A DNA stretch of 64,000 nucleotides from an uncultured Bacteroidia bacterium (GCA_903850335.1 CAINLJ010000168.1:1-64000), one strand, 5' to 3'. Shown: positions 1 to 8,764, counted from the stretch's first letter. Notes: generated by a model not told the origin, from the letters alone. Numbers and translations are program-made.

Positions 1-73
1 GTTTCACAACTCCCGATTACTCTGCGGTTAAAAACCTTTTAGACAGCCTCTTTTTTAGAGTAAGAATAAACTT

Positions 74-427
74 TTACTTTACTTCATCCTCCTTATCCTG
101 TTTTCGTTGCCAAAGGTTGGCTGCAATAAGGGCAAGACCACCAAAGACAAGCATCATTGACGGATAGGCAGCACCTTCTTCCATTCCGCCCGACGCAAGG
201 AAATAAGCAACGACAATACCCAATCCGATACCAAACAAAAACAACCCAAATTTCATGACTCCACCAGAGCTGGCTTTCTTTCTGGTTTCAAAAAGTGCAG
301 GATCAGCACCTCTTTCGATCAGTGCCATCCGTTCGCGGTTTCTGGATGTAACAATCAAATAAACAATTCCAAAGACCATCGCAAAACAACCGAGGGGAAC
401 TAAAATCCCGACTAGAAAAGGTTCCAT
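74..427 (-). CDS. DUF6249-like small membrane protein
   Basis: A 117-residue protein with three hydrophobic segments at about residues 4-26, 58-78 and 88-105. A short charged cytoplasmic-type stretch follows the first helix (RNRERMALIERGADP), and the C-terminus is charged. The motif MALIERGADP after the first helix is typical of the DUF6249 membrane proteins common in Bacteroidota, whose function is unknown. It is divergent from the ECF sigma factor gene, with about 170 bp between them, so a link to that regulator is possible but not shown. The ATG start gives an uninterrupted first helix. Confidence 0.75.
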   Translation of the reverse strand: MEPFLVGILVPLGCFAMVFGIVYLIVTSRNRERMALIERGADPALFETRKKASSGGVMKFGLFLFGIGLGIVVAYFLASGGMEEGAAYPSMMLVFGGLALIAANLWQRKQDKEDEVK

Positions 428-596
428 ACAATATATTTTAAAGGTTTAACATTTGCCCATTTGACGCAAAGTTTCATAGACAGGTTACAATATCGAAATA
501 AAAAACGCAACAAATTTTTGTTTTTTCCGTCTTTGTTATAATTTTAAAGTCTATTGTTTTGTAACCATTAGCAGACTCCAGACGTCTAATTACCAA

Positions 597-1172
597 ATGG
601 AGAAGAAAACAGATGAGTATTATATTCGGGAGATTCTGAGGGGAGATTCGGGATCATTTTCAATACTTGTTGAAAAGTATTGTCATCTTGCCTTCTCATT
701 GTCTATGAAATTACTAAACCAAAGGGAGGAAGCGGAAGAAGCGGCTCAGGATTCATTTATTAAGGCCTACAATTCACTTAAAAGCTTTCAGAATAATTCG
801 TCGTTTAAGACATGGTTTTTCCGCATAGTTTACAATACGTCTATCTCAAGGCTGAGGAAAAGGAAAAATGCGGAGGTTAGATTAGAGGAGGTAACGATTT
901 CTGATTATGAAATTCAGGCCACAGAGAGTGCTGTTGACCAGTTAAATTTAGAAGACAGGCAAAAATATCTGGGAATCGGCTTATCCAGACTTGATGAAGA
1001 AGAACAGGCTCTTCTGACGATGTATTATTATGATGATTTTTCGATGGAAGAAATAAGTGTTGTAACCGGACTTACGGTCTCAAATGTAAAGGTGAAAATT
1101 CACCGAAGCCGTAAAAGGCTTCTTCGCGAATTAAGATTTGTTTTAAAAGATGAAATAATATCCATATTATGA
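597..1172 (+). CDS. ECF-family RNA polymerase sigma factor
   Basis: A 191-residue sigma-70 family protein with only regions 2 and 4, as in extracytoplasmic-function sigma factors. Region 2 spans roughly residues 18-90 and includes the core-binding and -10 recognition part (AEEAAQDSFIKAYNSL, then FKTWFFRIVYN). Region 4 spans roughly residues 125-180 with the helix-turn-helix FSMEEISVVTGLTVSNVKVK. The stop codon overlaps the ATG of the next gene (ATGA), so the two are probably translationally coupled. The downstream membrane protein is the likely antagonist. The regulon cannot be read from the sequence. Confidence 0.93.
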   Translation: MEKKTDEYYIREILRGDSGSFSILVEKYCHLAFSLSMKLLNQREEAEEAAQDSFIKAYNSLKSFQNNSSFKTWFFRIVYNTSISRLRKRKNAEVRLEEVTISDYEIQATESAVDQLNLEDRQKYLGIGLSRLDEEEQALLTMYYYDDFSMEEISVVTGLTVSNVKVKIHRSRKRLLRELRFVLKDEIISIL

Positions 1173-1573
1173 GTCAGAATGATATCATGAAAAGTTGGTT
1201 TAAGGAGTTACCTCAGGAATATCCTTCACCTGAATTTACGGCCGGAGTGATGAACAAGGTAATGTCAGAATGGACACGTAATCCAATTAAATATCAGCCT
1301 ATTATAAGCAGGCGTAGCTGGTGGATTATGGCCGTTACTGCTATTGGCCTTACAGCACTCTTATTTTTGATCCATTCTTCAATACCGACTGGACCGACTG
1401 CAATAAATCAGACTAAAAGTATTTACGGTATAGATCTGTCGCAACTGATTTCTCCGCTAAGTCAGATTTTTGTAAAATTAAACAACCTTTCGCCAACCAT
1501 TGCAATTGGTACCCTTGCAATTCTTGCACTTTGGTTTTTTGATCAACTCATTGCCAGAACTGTAAAACGCTAA
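1169..1573 (+). CDS. Small membrane protein, putative anti-sigma factor
   Basis: A 134-residue protein with a soluble N-terminus of about 45 residues, a membrane segment near 50-70 (WWIMAVTAIGLTALLFLI) and a second near 110-128. It overlaps the sigma gene by 4 nt, the usual arrangement for a sigma/anti-sigma pair. I see no HxxxCxxC zinc motif of the ZAS type, so if it is an anti-sigma factor it belongs to a non-zinc class. The assignment rests on context and topology, not on a recognised domain. Confidence 0.6.
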   Translation: MSQNDIMKSWFKELPQEYPSPEFTAGVMNKVMSEWTRNPIKYQPIISRRSWWIMAVTAIGLTALLFLIHSSIPTGPTAINQTKSIYGIDLSQLISPLSQIFVKLNNLSPTIAIGTLAILALWFFDQLIARTVKR

Positions 1574-1796
1574 AGCATTTTCAAAAATTCCCTGATTAAG
1601 GATCAGAAAATCACATTCTACTGCGCAGAAATATATTGATCTCGAAGAACGATATTTTCCGAAAGATTGATAATGTCCTGCCTTTCAGGAAGGTATTATT
1701 TATGTTTGAATGTCCCCTTATGTCAACGACCCTATGGTTATGAAAAATGAGTTCATATCTAATAGACATGGATTTGCAGAAATTTTGTTACTAAAG

Positions 1797-1857
1797 AGAT
1801 CGAGGTGCAGACCACTCATGATATTTGTAGGATATTCGAGGCCATACAATATAGAAG
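1797..1857 (+). repeat. Interspersed repeat, copy A
   Basis: This 61-nt stretch matches 16176..16236 at 51 of 61 positions without gaps. The shared core begins AGATCGAGGTGCAGA and continues through ATGATATTTG. Both copies lie in gene-free DNA. The substitutions are scattered, as expected of an old non-coding repeat rather than of a gene. Confidence 0.75.
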
Positions 1858-2081
1858 AGGCTGTATCAAAAGGAAAAAATTTAAACCCTGAGGTCGCAAA
1901 GTGAAGATGCAAAGAATAGCAAAGTGTTGTATATTAAGTCATTAAATCTGAGTGATAGTCTGTTTTCATTATTTTATCCGGCGATAGAAGACTTTTGATA
2001 CTGCCTCGGAATATCATTTCATTGCACTACCAAATGAAAAAAGCACTGAGTTTCTGTATTAGCCATAGTTAAAGGTATTAC

Positions 2082-2149
2082 GGTACGCTGTACCTAATTT
2101 GAATATTTCATTAATGTGCTTTCTACAAATATAAACGGTGTTCTGCACC
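2082..2149. repeat. Pair of short GGT/ACC hairpins
   Basis: Two small inverted repeats, GGTACGCTGTACC and GGTGTTCTGCACC, are spaced about 55 bp apart and separated by AT-rich sequence including CTTTCTACAAATATAAAC. The pattern resembles intergenic repeat families I associate with Bacteroidota genomes. Family membership is a judgement from memory; only the hairpins are seen directly. Confidence 0.4.
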
Positions 2150-2714
2150 TACTATGCATTTATTATCAGGTTTTTTTTGAATAAAATAAGAATTTATCAT
2201 ATGAATTTATCCATAATCTACGACCAGCTGAAAATGAAAGCAGAAAAGCTTTTTCTAATTCAATAACTGCATGAAAAGGCCATGATGGGCAAAATAATTA
2301 CAATATTTCAAAAATTATAAAATATTTACTTACAGTTCCAAAGTAATTTTGGACTTATTAGCATAAATAATACTGAAAGCTCCATAATAACTCAGCAGAA
2401 AATAAAATTTCAAAATTTTATTTTATTGATTTAGTGTATATTAACTTACAAGGAACCCAAAACATGCTGTAAAACATATAGCTTTCATATTGAAAGTATA
2501 TGATGGGTTTTGTTTTCATTTTACAACTAATCACATCCAAATCAATACTACTGACAACATAAAGCAATCCCTTTATATTAAAGGATTTTTTGCCATTTTT
2601 AGAAACTATTTACCGCTCTGAAAATATTCCTCATTTTGAGAAAATAATCGAAAAAAAACAGGTTTCTTTGCAGAATAATTACAAATTGAAAGTAATAATT
2701 TAATATCATTGGAA

Positions 2715-3185
2715 ATGAAAAAAATTGATTGTCTTTTAGGAAGAGTAGTATTGATTTTTGTGTTTATTATCATCACTTTTCACACAAACGTGCGCGGCGA
2801 AGTATCGGCTTCATCAAACAACAATTTCTCAATAACCTCAAATAATACAATAAATTCATCAGGCTGGAACTTAAATTATTCGGCTTCTGAAAATGGATTT
2901 AAGATTACTTTACTTGAGAATAAAGGAGAAAAAGTGTTCACAGTGCGGAGTAAATTCTTCGAAATAGCCTATGTTTTAAACAAAAATGGATTTGGAGCCA
3001 GAATGATTAAAGGAGGTCAGGCCGAGGTTCCTGCTCAGATTCTCAATCAAATACTTAATGAAGACGCACTTAAACAACAAAAAATTATCAGTGATGCTTC
3101 GATAAATGACGAGACAGCCCTTAATCTGATCGCAAGTTATCTCCCTGATTTAATTAATATTAACTACAAACATTTGGTTCGATAA
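2715..3185 (+). CDS. Secreted protein of unknown function
   Basis: A 156-residue protein starting at an ATG that gives a clear signal peptide (basic MKKIDCLLGR, then the hydrophobic VVLIFVFIIITF, with cleavage likely near residue 26). An in-frame TTG two codons upstream is less likely. The mature part is rich in Ser, Asn and Thr at first, then mixed alpha/beta, with no cysteine pair or known motif. It stands alone: 1.1 kb of repeat-bearing DNA precedes it and a terminator follows. I do not recognise the family. Confidence 0.65.
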   Translation: MKKIDCLLGRVVLIFVFIIITFHTNVRGEVSASSNNNFSITSNNTINSSGWNLNYSASENGFKITLLENKGEKVFTVRSKFFEIAYVLNKNGFGARMIKGGQAEVPAQILNQILNEDALKQQKIISDASINDETALNLIASYLPDLININYKHLVR

Positions 3186-3210
3186 CTTCAAATCAAAACA
3201 AAAATCAAAA

Positions 3211-3240
3211 GACCATCCTATTTTCGGATGGTTTTTTTGT
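3211..3240 (+). terminator. Rho-independent terminator
   Basis: A perfect 7-bp stem, ACCATCC / GGATGGT, with loop TATTTTC is followed directly by a T-run (TTTTTTTG). It lies 25 nt after the stop of the secreted protein. Confidence 0.85.
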
Positions 3241-3261
3241 TTATTGTCACCTAAGGTTTGT

Positions 3262-3269
3262 AATTTTGC
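3262..3269 (+). promoter_or_regulatory. -7 box TAATTTTG
   Basis: This is an exact match to the Bacteroidota -7 consensus TAnnTTTG, 17 nt before the nitroreductase ATG. A TTTG about 22 bp upstream, in the terminator tail, could serve as the -33 element. It would transcribe the nitroreductase and Lrp genes together. Confidence 0.6.
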
Positions 3270-3286
3270 ATAAATCCTGATCTAAT

Positions 3287-3823
3287 ATGCTTGAAATCTT
3301 TTACAACCGAAGGAGCACCCGAAAGTTCCTTAACCAGTCAATTGAAGAAGACAAAATTAAAAAACTTCTCACCGCTGCTCTTCTCTCTCCATCATCAAAG
3401 GGTCTTCGTCCCTGGGAATTTATTATTGTTGACGACCCCCTGAAACTTGAAAAACTGGCAATATGCAAGCCTCATGGCGCCTCTCTGCTAAAGCATGCAC
3501 CGCTTGCGATAATAATTGCCGGAGACAAATCAAAGAGTGATGTATGGGTGGAGGATTGCTCTGTTGCTTCAGTATTCATTCAGCTTGAAGCGGAGGCATT
3601 GGGTTTAGGTTCCTGCTGGGTTCAGATAAACCGGCGTTATTATAATGATGATATAACATCAAATGAGTATATTCACGACCAATTTAATATCCCTGAAAGG
3701 CTGGAGGTTCTATCCATTATCGGTATAGGATACAAAGCAGCAGAACGCCAGCGGCTTTCTGATTGCGACTTGTTATGGGACAAGATCTCTATTAACAATT
3801 ATAAGGATCCTAAAATCTTTTAG
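3287..3823 (+). CDS. Nitroreductase-family FMN oxidoreductase
   Basis: A 178-residue protein of the small nitroreductase family, which binds FMN as a dimer and transfers hydride from NAD(P)H. The phosphate-binding RRSTRKF lies at residues 8-14, and SPSSKGLRPWEF at about 35-46 contributes to the flavin pocket. GLGSCWVQI near 108-116 and the late IGIGYKA are further family marks. The Lrp-type regulator follows by 29 nt, suggesting one operon. The natural substrate cannot be predicted. Confidence 0.88.
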   Translation: MLEIFYNRRSTRKFLNQSIEEDKIKKLLTAALLSPSSKGLRPWEFIIVDDPLKLEKLAICKPHGASLLKHAPLAIIIAGDKSKSDVWVEDCSVASVFIQLEAEALGLGSCWVQINRRYYNDDITSNEYIHDQFNIPERLEVLSIIGIGYKAAERQRLSDCDLLWDKISINNYKDPKIF

Positions 3824-3852
3824 ATAAATCAGGGGACAGAAAACACATTACT

Positions 3853-4329
3853 ATGACACTTCGTAATCAGCTGGATGATACAGATTTAAATATACTGGAT
3901 ATTATCACAAAGAATGCAAGAATTCCCTTTAAGGATGTCGCCAACGATTGTGGTATTTCAAGGGCGGCAGTACATCAACGGGTAAACAGAATGATCGAGA
4001 TGGGTGTTATTACCGGCTCAGGATATTATATAAACCCTAAAAAAATTGATTACCGGACTTGTACCTATGTCGGAATCTTTCTTGAAAAAGGGGGCCTGTT
4101 TCATGAGGTTGCTGATCAGTTGCATGCTATTTCAGAAGTCGTTGAATGTCACTATACGACTGGAGAGTATGCTATTTTCATCAAGGTATATGCCCGCGAC
4201 AATGAGCATCTCAAGGAGATTCTAAGTGAAAAGATTCAACGGATTAATGGTGTCTCAAGTACAGAGACTTTTATTTCGCTTGAAGAAACATTTAAACGAG
4301 AGGTTCCTATTTTCTCGTTATCCGTTTAA
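3853..4329 (+). CDS. Lrp/AsnC-family transcriptional regulator
   Basis: A 158-residue protein with an N-terminal AsnC-type helix-turn-helix (LDDTDLNILDII, then FKDVANDCGISRAAVHQRV) and a C-terminal RAM/ligand-binding domain from about residue 70 (TYVGIFLEKGG ... SSTETFISLEE). Such proteins are usually dimers or octamers responding to amino acids. It probably shares the nitroreductase promoter. Its 3' end overlaps the convergent rlmB gene by 12 nt. Confidence 0.9.
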   Translation: MTLRNQLDDTDLNILDIITKNARIPFKDVANDCGISRAAVHQRVNRMIEMGVITGSGYYINPKKIDYRTCTYVGIFLEKGGLFHEVADQLHAISEVVECHYTTGEYAIFIKVYARDNEHLKEILSEKIQRINGVSSTETFISLEETFKREVPIFSLSV

Positions 4330-5061
4330 CGTACGTTGGCGGATTGTTTCAAAAACCAGAATACCCGCTGCAACGGACACATTCAAGGATTGGATCTGTC
4401 CAAACTGAGGAATCTTCGCCCATTCGTCCGAAATTTTGAGTAAGCCCGCCTCAATACCCAAATCTTCAGATCCAAGGATAATCGCTGCCGGATCTCTGAA
4501 ATCGATGGAATTATAGAGTTTTTCCCCTTTATCAGTTGCTGAAATAATTTTTAATCCACTATTTTTTAAGTATTTAACAACAGACAAGAGACTTTTTGTC
4601 CTGCATACAGGGATAAGGTGTAATGCCCCGGCCGAAGTTTTAATAGCATCTGCATTTATTTGAGCTGAGCCCTTTTCCGGAATTATGATTGCATGGACGC
4701 CTGCTACCTCCGCTGTCCTGGCTATAGCACCAAAATTACGTACATCGGTTAACTCATCAAGAATAAGAACCAGCGGGATTTTACCTTCCTCGTATATCCG
4801 TGGTATGATCTCTTCGATATTCTGGTAAATAATTGGTGAAATATAAGCCAAAATACCCTGATGATTTTTACGTGTCACCCTGTCAAGCTTTTCTACCGGA
4901 ACCAGTTGAACAGGAATTTGCATCTGGTGGACCAAATCCATCAGCTCATGGTAAAGGTCGCCTTGTAAACCCTTCTTAATGAGGATTTTTTCAATTTCCT
5001 TACCTGAATTGATTGCTTCGATGATGGTTCTCAACCCAAAAATAAAATCTTTCTTTTCCAT
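4318..5061 (-). CDS. rlmB: 23S rRNA 2'-O-methyltransferase RlmB (TrmH family)
   Basis: A 247-residue SpoU/TrmH-family methyltransferase, expected to methylate the ribose of 23S rRNA G2251. The N-terminal substrate-binding domain begins FIFGLRTIIEAI. The trefoil-knot SPOUT motifs are NFGAIARTAEVAG (about 110-122), IILGSEDLGIEAG (about 195-207) and SLNVSVAAGI (about 225-234). It lies 21 nt downstream of the ABC-F gene in the same direction, so they are likely co-transcribed. TrmH paralogues are hard to separate by eye, so the exact target is moderately certain. Confidence 0.87.
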   Translation of the reverse strand: MEKKDFIFGLRTIIEAINSGKEIEKILIKKGLQGDLYHELMDLVHQMQIPVQLVPVEKLDRVTRKNHQGILAYISPIIYQNIEEIIPRIYEEGKIPLVLILDELTDVRNFGAIARTAEVAGVHAIIIPEKGSAQINADAIKTSAGALHLIPVCRTKSLLSVVKYLKNSGLKIISATDKGEKLYNSIDFRDPAAIILGSEDLGIEAGLLKISDEWAKIPQFGQIQSLNVSVAAGILVFETIRQRTLNG

Positions 5062-5082
5062 ATATTTGGTCCTATATATTTA

Positions 5083-7026
5083 TTACCATGTTCTTTTATT
5101 CTCCCATTCCTTTAATTCGTCATTTAGAGCTTCCCACTCTTTCATTGCCAGCTCAACTTGTTTTTTAGCAGCACCATATCTGTCAAAAAGTGAGCTGTCA
5201 TCCATTAAAGAGGGATCTGCGAGCTTTTTGTCCATATCTGCAATTTCATCCTCGAGTTTTGAGATTTGCCATTCCGCCTCACTAATTTGCTTTTCGAGGC
5301 GGTTAATCATCCGGTTAATCTCCTTTTTGTCCTCAAAACTTACTGCCACGACTTCTTTTACCTCTTCCTTTTTAATTTTTTTCTCAGGTACTGACAATTC
5401 AAGGTCACGTAAGGATTCCATTTTACGTTTTTGTAAAAATTCATATACGCCACCAAGGTGCTGCCTGATCTTTTTATGCCGGAATTCATACACAACATCC
5501 ACGAGTCCATCCATAAACTCCCTGTCGTGGGAAACGACGAGTAAAGTACCATCAAAATTCATCAGAGCCTGTTTAAGTAAACCCTTTGAATGGATGTCGA
5601 GGTGATTTGTTGGCTCATCAAGGACGAGAAAGTTCACCGGCTCAAGCAACAGTCTGATCATTGCCAGGCGGGCACGTTCACCACCGGAAAGTACTTTAAC
5701 CTTTTTATCCGCATCCTGACCCGAAAACATGAAAGCACCAAGAATATCCCGGATTTTGGTTCGGATATCTCCCACTGCAATTTTATCGATTGTCTCAAAA
5801 GCAGTAAGCTCTTCGTCGAGCGAAGAGGCTTGGTTTTGAGCAAAATATCCAATTTTCACATTATGACCAAGCTTATGTTCGCCTGCACATTCCAGTTCCT
5901 GCATGATAATCCGGGCCATTGTACTCTTTCCCTCACCATTTTTACCAACAAAGGCAATCCGGTTTCCCCTTTCCAGTTTGAGGTCAACCTGATCAAGAAC
6001 CAAAAGGTCACCATAGCGCTTAGACACTTCTACTGCCTCAAAAACCACTGTCCCTGAACGTGGAGAAGGCGGAAATTTTATGTTTAATGACCGGGTATCT
6101 TCCTCATCGATCTCAATCCGATCTACCTTATCCAGTTGTTTGATACGCGATTGAACCTGGACTGATTTAGTTGCTTTATACCTGAATCGGGCGATAAAGT
6201 CCTCAGTATCCTGAATCATCTTTTGCTGATTTCGAAAGGAAGCCATCTGCTGCTCACGACGCTCAATACGGAGTTCCAGATATTTTGTATAATTGACTTT
6301 ATAATCATAAATTTTCCCCAGACTAATTTCTACAGTACGGTTTGTAACGTTATCGAGAAACGCCCTGTCGTGCGAAACGAGTACAACCGCACCAGCATAG
6401 TCCTTGAGAAAATTCTCAAGCCATTCAATAGACTCTATGTCAAGGTGATTGGTAGGTTCATCCAGCAGGAAGACATTAGGCTTTTTCAATAGAATTTTAG
6501 CGAGTTCTATTCTCATTCGCCACCCGCCCGAGAACTCTGATGTCTGCCTGTTAAAGTCAGTACGTTCAAAGCCTAGACCGATCATGGTTTGCTCGATGTC
6601 GACATGGAAATTTGTGCCTCCCATTAATTGAAAACGCTCATTTGCCTCATGCATCTCATCTATAATACGATGATACCCGGCCGATTCATAGTCTTCGCGC
6701 TCGCTAAGTTCAATATTCAGAAATTCAATGCGTTTTTCAAGTTCCAGTATCTCTGCAAAGGCCGTCACCGCCTCTTCCATAACAGTTCTTGAATCAGAGA
6801 GCTCCATGTGCTGAGGCAGATATCCAACCATAATATCTTTTGGAAGTACCACTCTTCCTGAAGTTGGCAATTGTTTCCCCGCAAGGATTTTAAGTAATGT
6901 TGATTTGCCAGCTCCGTTTCTTCCGGCTAATCCAATACGATCACGCGGATTTACAATGAAATTCACATGCTTAAAAAGCTCGAAACCTCCAAATTCAACA
7001 TATAATTCTTCAACTGAAATACTCAT
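5083..7026 (-). CDS. ABC-F family ribosome-associated ATPase
   Basis: A 647-residue protein with two ABC ATPase domains and no membrane segments, as in the ABC-F family acting on the ribosomal E site. Domain 1 has Walker A GRNGAGKST, signature FSGGWRMR and Walker B VFLLDEPTNHLD. Domain 2 has GKNGEGKST, LSGGERARL and FLVLDEPTNHLD. The linker between them carries the basic helical arm, and about 90 C-terminal residues form a charged coiled coil. No resistance role can be deduced. It is first in an operon with rlmB. Confidence 0.93.
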   Translation of the reverse strand: MSISVEELYVEFGGFELFKHVNFIVNPRDRIGLAGRNGAGKSTLLKILAGKQLPTSGRVVLPKDIMVGYLPQHMELSDSRTVMEEAVTAFAEILELEKRIEFLNIELSEREDYESAGYHRIIDEMHEANERFQLMGGTNFHVDIEQTMIGLGFERTDFNRQTSEFSGGWRMRIELAKILLKKPNVFLLDEPTNHLDIESIEWLENFLKDYAGAVVLVSHDRAFLDNVTNRTVEISLGKIYDYKVNYTKYLELRIERREQQMASFRNQQKMIQDTEDFIARFRYKATKSVQVQSRIKQLDKVDRIEIDEEDTRSLNIKFPPSPRSGTVVFEAVEVSKRYGDLLVLDQVDLKLERGNRIAFVGKNGEGKSTMARIIMQELECAGEHKLGHNVKIGYFAQNQASSLDEELTAFETIDKIAVGDIRTKIRDILGAFMFSGQDADKKVKVLSGGERARLAMIRLLLEPVNFLVLDEPTNHLDIHSKGLLKQALMNFDGTLLVVSHDREFMDGLVDVVYEFRHKKIRQHLGGVYEFLQKRKMESLRDLELSVPEKKIKKEEVKEVVAVSFEDKKEINRMINRLEKQISEAEWQISKLEDEIADMDKKLADPSLMDDSSLFDRYGAAKKQVELAMKEWEALNDELKEWENKRTW

Positions 7027-7119
7027 GATTCACAAACACATACATAGATGAATACCCTCCCTGAAACCTATCCGGACAAGACAAAAAGTCGGGAACAGGG
7101 AGTATTTTTTAAGACGGCG

Positions 7120-7127
7120 CAAAGATA
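7120..7127 (-). promoter_or_regulatory. -7 box TATCTTTG for the ABC-F/rlmB operon
   Basis: An exact TAnnTTTG match on the minus strand, about 94 nt before the ABC-F start. The -33 region is not clear. Confidence 0.5.
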
Positions 7128-7184
7128 CCAAAAATTAAAGGGTGAGAGGGAATTATTTTTAACTCATTGATAAGAATCAAATTA

Positions 7185-7192
7185 TATCTTTG
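7185..7192 (+). promoter_or_regulatory. -7 box TATCTTTG for rlmD
   Basis: An exact TAnnTTTG match. Its last three bases coincide with the earliest possible TTG start of the rlmD frame, which therefore cannot be translated from this promoter. This points to the next TTG, at 7214, as the real start. Confidence 0.55.
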
Positions 7193-7213
7193 CAGAAATT
7201 CAAAAAGAACATT

Positions 7214-8626
7214 TTGGGAAGAGGAAATAAACCTTTGCCTTTGTACGAAGGGGTTGAAATCATAGATATTGGTGCCGAAGGGAAAGCGGTGGCCAGGGTT
7301 GAAGGTGTAGTGGTTTTTACTACCGGGGTTATTCCCGGTGACATCGTGGACCTTCAGGTAACAAAGAAAAGAGAAAAATATCAGGAAGCCAGAGTCATCA
7401 AAATCAAGTCTGGCTCACCTGACCGGATCACCCCATTTTGTGAGCACTTTGATATTTGCGGGGGATGTAAATGGCAATATCTGACCTACGAAAAACAGCT
7501 TTTTTACAAACAAAAACAAGTTTCAGACCAACTTAGGAGGATAGGAAAAGTAATAGTTCCTGAAATTATTCCTATAAAAGGATCAGCAAATTCGACCTTT
7601 TACCGAAATAAACTTGAATTTACATTCTCGAATCGTCGCTGGCTCACGCTTGAAGAGATACAATCACCAGATCCTGTTAATGACAAGGACGTTCTTGGTT
7701 TTCATGTACAGGGAATGTTTGATAAAGTCCTCGACGTAAGAAAATGCTGGCTTCAGCCTGATCCGTCTAATGCTATCCGTAATGCTGTTAAGGCATATGC
7801 CCTTGAAAATAACCTATCCTTCTACGACCTTAGGAACAAGGAGGGATTTTTACGAAATCTTATTATACGGACAACAAGCACCGGGGAATTGATGGTAATC
7901 GTTAACCTTTTTTCGGAAGACGTTGTAAAAAGAGTCTTATTGCTGGATTTTCTGATTCTTAAATTTCCGGAAATTACTTCCTTGCAATATGTTATCAATC
8001 AAAAGGGAAACGACACGATAACCGATCAGGAGATACATGTATATAAAGGCCGGGAATTTATAGTGGAAGAGATGGAAGGACTAAAATTCAACATCGGTCC
8101 GAAATCATTTTATCAGACAAATTCTCTTCAGGCATATGAGTTGTATAAGATTGCACGCGATTTTGCCTGCCTCCAGGGAGATGAAGTAGTTTATGATCTC
8201 TATACCGGGACTGGCACCATAGCCTGCTTTGTTGCCTCTCGAGCAAAAAGGGTTATTGGAATTGAGTATGTCCCGGAGGCGATTGAAGATGCAAAGATTA
8301 ATGCTCTCAATAATAACATAGCCAACGCAGAATTCTTTGCCGGTGACATGAAGGAAATACTGACAAAGGATTTTATAGCACTGCATGGGCACCCTGATGT
8401 GATTATCACAGATCCGCCCCGGGCTGGAATGCACGAAGAAGTTATTGATATACTGTTATTTGCAGCCCCTGAACGGATAGTATATGTCAGCTGTAACCCT
8501 GCCACTCAGGCTCGTGACATCAGTTTGCTAAACCACGCCTACCAGGTTACAAGAGTACAGCCCGTTGATATGTTCCCACATACCCATCATGTTGAAAATG
8601 TAGTTTTGCTCGAAAAGTTAAAATAA
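7214..8626 (+). CDS. rlmD: 23S rRNA m5U1939 methyltransferase RlmD-like
   Basis: A class I SAM-dependent RNA uracil-C5 methyltransferase of about 470 residues. It has an N-terminal TRAM domain (VEIIDIGAEGKAVARVEG), a 4Fe-4S site (FCEHFDICGGCKW plus a later Cys in RKCWLQPD), a SAM motif (YDLYTGTGTIACF), the DPPRAGM motif and the catalytic cysteine in VSCNPATQARD. TTG at 7214 was chosen because it gives the usual short start (MGRGNKPLPLYEG) and because the upstream TTG at 7190 lies inside a -7 box. RlmD and RlmCD paralogues are close, so the exact uridine is inferred. Confidence 0.88.
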   Translation: MGRGNKPLPLYEGVEIIDIGAEGKAVARVEGVVVFTTGVIPGDIVDLQVTKKREKYQEARVIKIKSGSPDRITPFCEHFDICGGCKWQYLTYEKQLFYKQKQVSDQLRRIGKVIVPEIIPIKGSANSTFYRNKLEFTFSNRRWLTLEEIQSPDPVNDKDVLGFHVQGMFDKVLDVRKCWLQPDPSNAIRNAVKAYALENNLSFYDLRNKEGFLRNLIIRTTSTGELMVIVNLFSEDVVKRVLLLDFLILKFPEITSLQYVINQKGNDTITDQEIHVYKGREFIVEEMEGLKFNIGPKSFYQTNSLQAYELYKIARDFACLQGDEVVYDLYTGTGTIACFVASRAKRVIGIEYVPEAIEDAKINALNNNIANAEFFAGDMKEILTKDFIALHGHPDVIITDPPRAGMHEEVIDILLFAAPERIVYVSCNPATQARDISLLNHAYQVTRVQPVDMFPHTHHVENVVLLEKLK

Positions 8627-8632
8627 AAAAAA

Positions 8633-8715
8633 GCCACTAACATAAAGACTCCAAATGGCTTCAATCTACATCAGGTCTTAATGCAGTTAAGAAATTTAAG
8701 TCTTTATGTTATGGC
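8633..8715. repeat. Imperfect inverted repeat after rlmD
   Basis: The arms GCCACTAACATAAAGACT (8633-8650) and AAGTCTTTATGTTATGGC (8698-8715) are complementary except for one inserted base, with a 47-nt spacer. It begins 7 nt after the rlmD stop. It could act as a transcript-end structure or be an intergenic repeat. Confidence 0.6.
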
Positions 8716-8764
8716 AATAATACTCCCGGGAGGAGGTAGTCCTCTTTACCTTTGCGACTGGTCC

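Larger units (their letters stand above)
1574..2714. other. 1.1 kb gene-free region with degenerate repeats
   Basis: No reading frame here looks like a gene; the 64-codon frames near 1710-1912 lie on both strands over a repeat and have no coding character. The stretch holds one copy of an interspersed repeat (shared with the 16.2 kb region) and two short GGT...ACC hairpins. The rest is very AT-rich. It probably contains the promoter for the secreted protein that follows, but I see no clear TAnnTTTG box close to that start. Confidence 0.6.

Noticed and set aside
1710-1912. Overlapping 64-codon frames on both strands
   Set aside because: They lie across an interspersed repeat, have no homologue I recognise, and exist on both strands at nearly the same place; no start context or signal peptide.
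6223-6631. Open frames antisense to the ABC-F gene
   Set aside because: They fall fully inside a well-supported conserved gene and show no coding character of their own.
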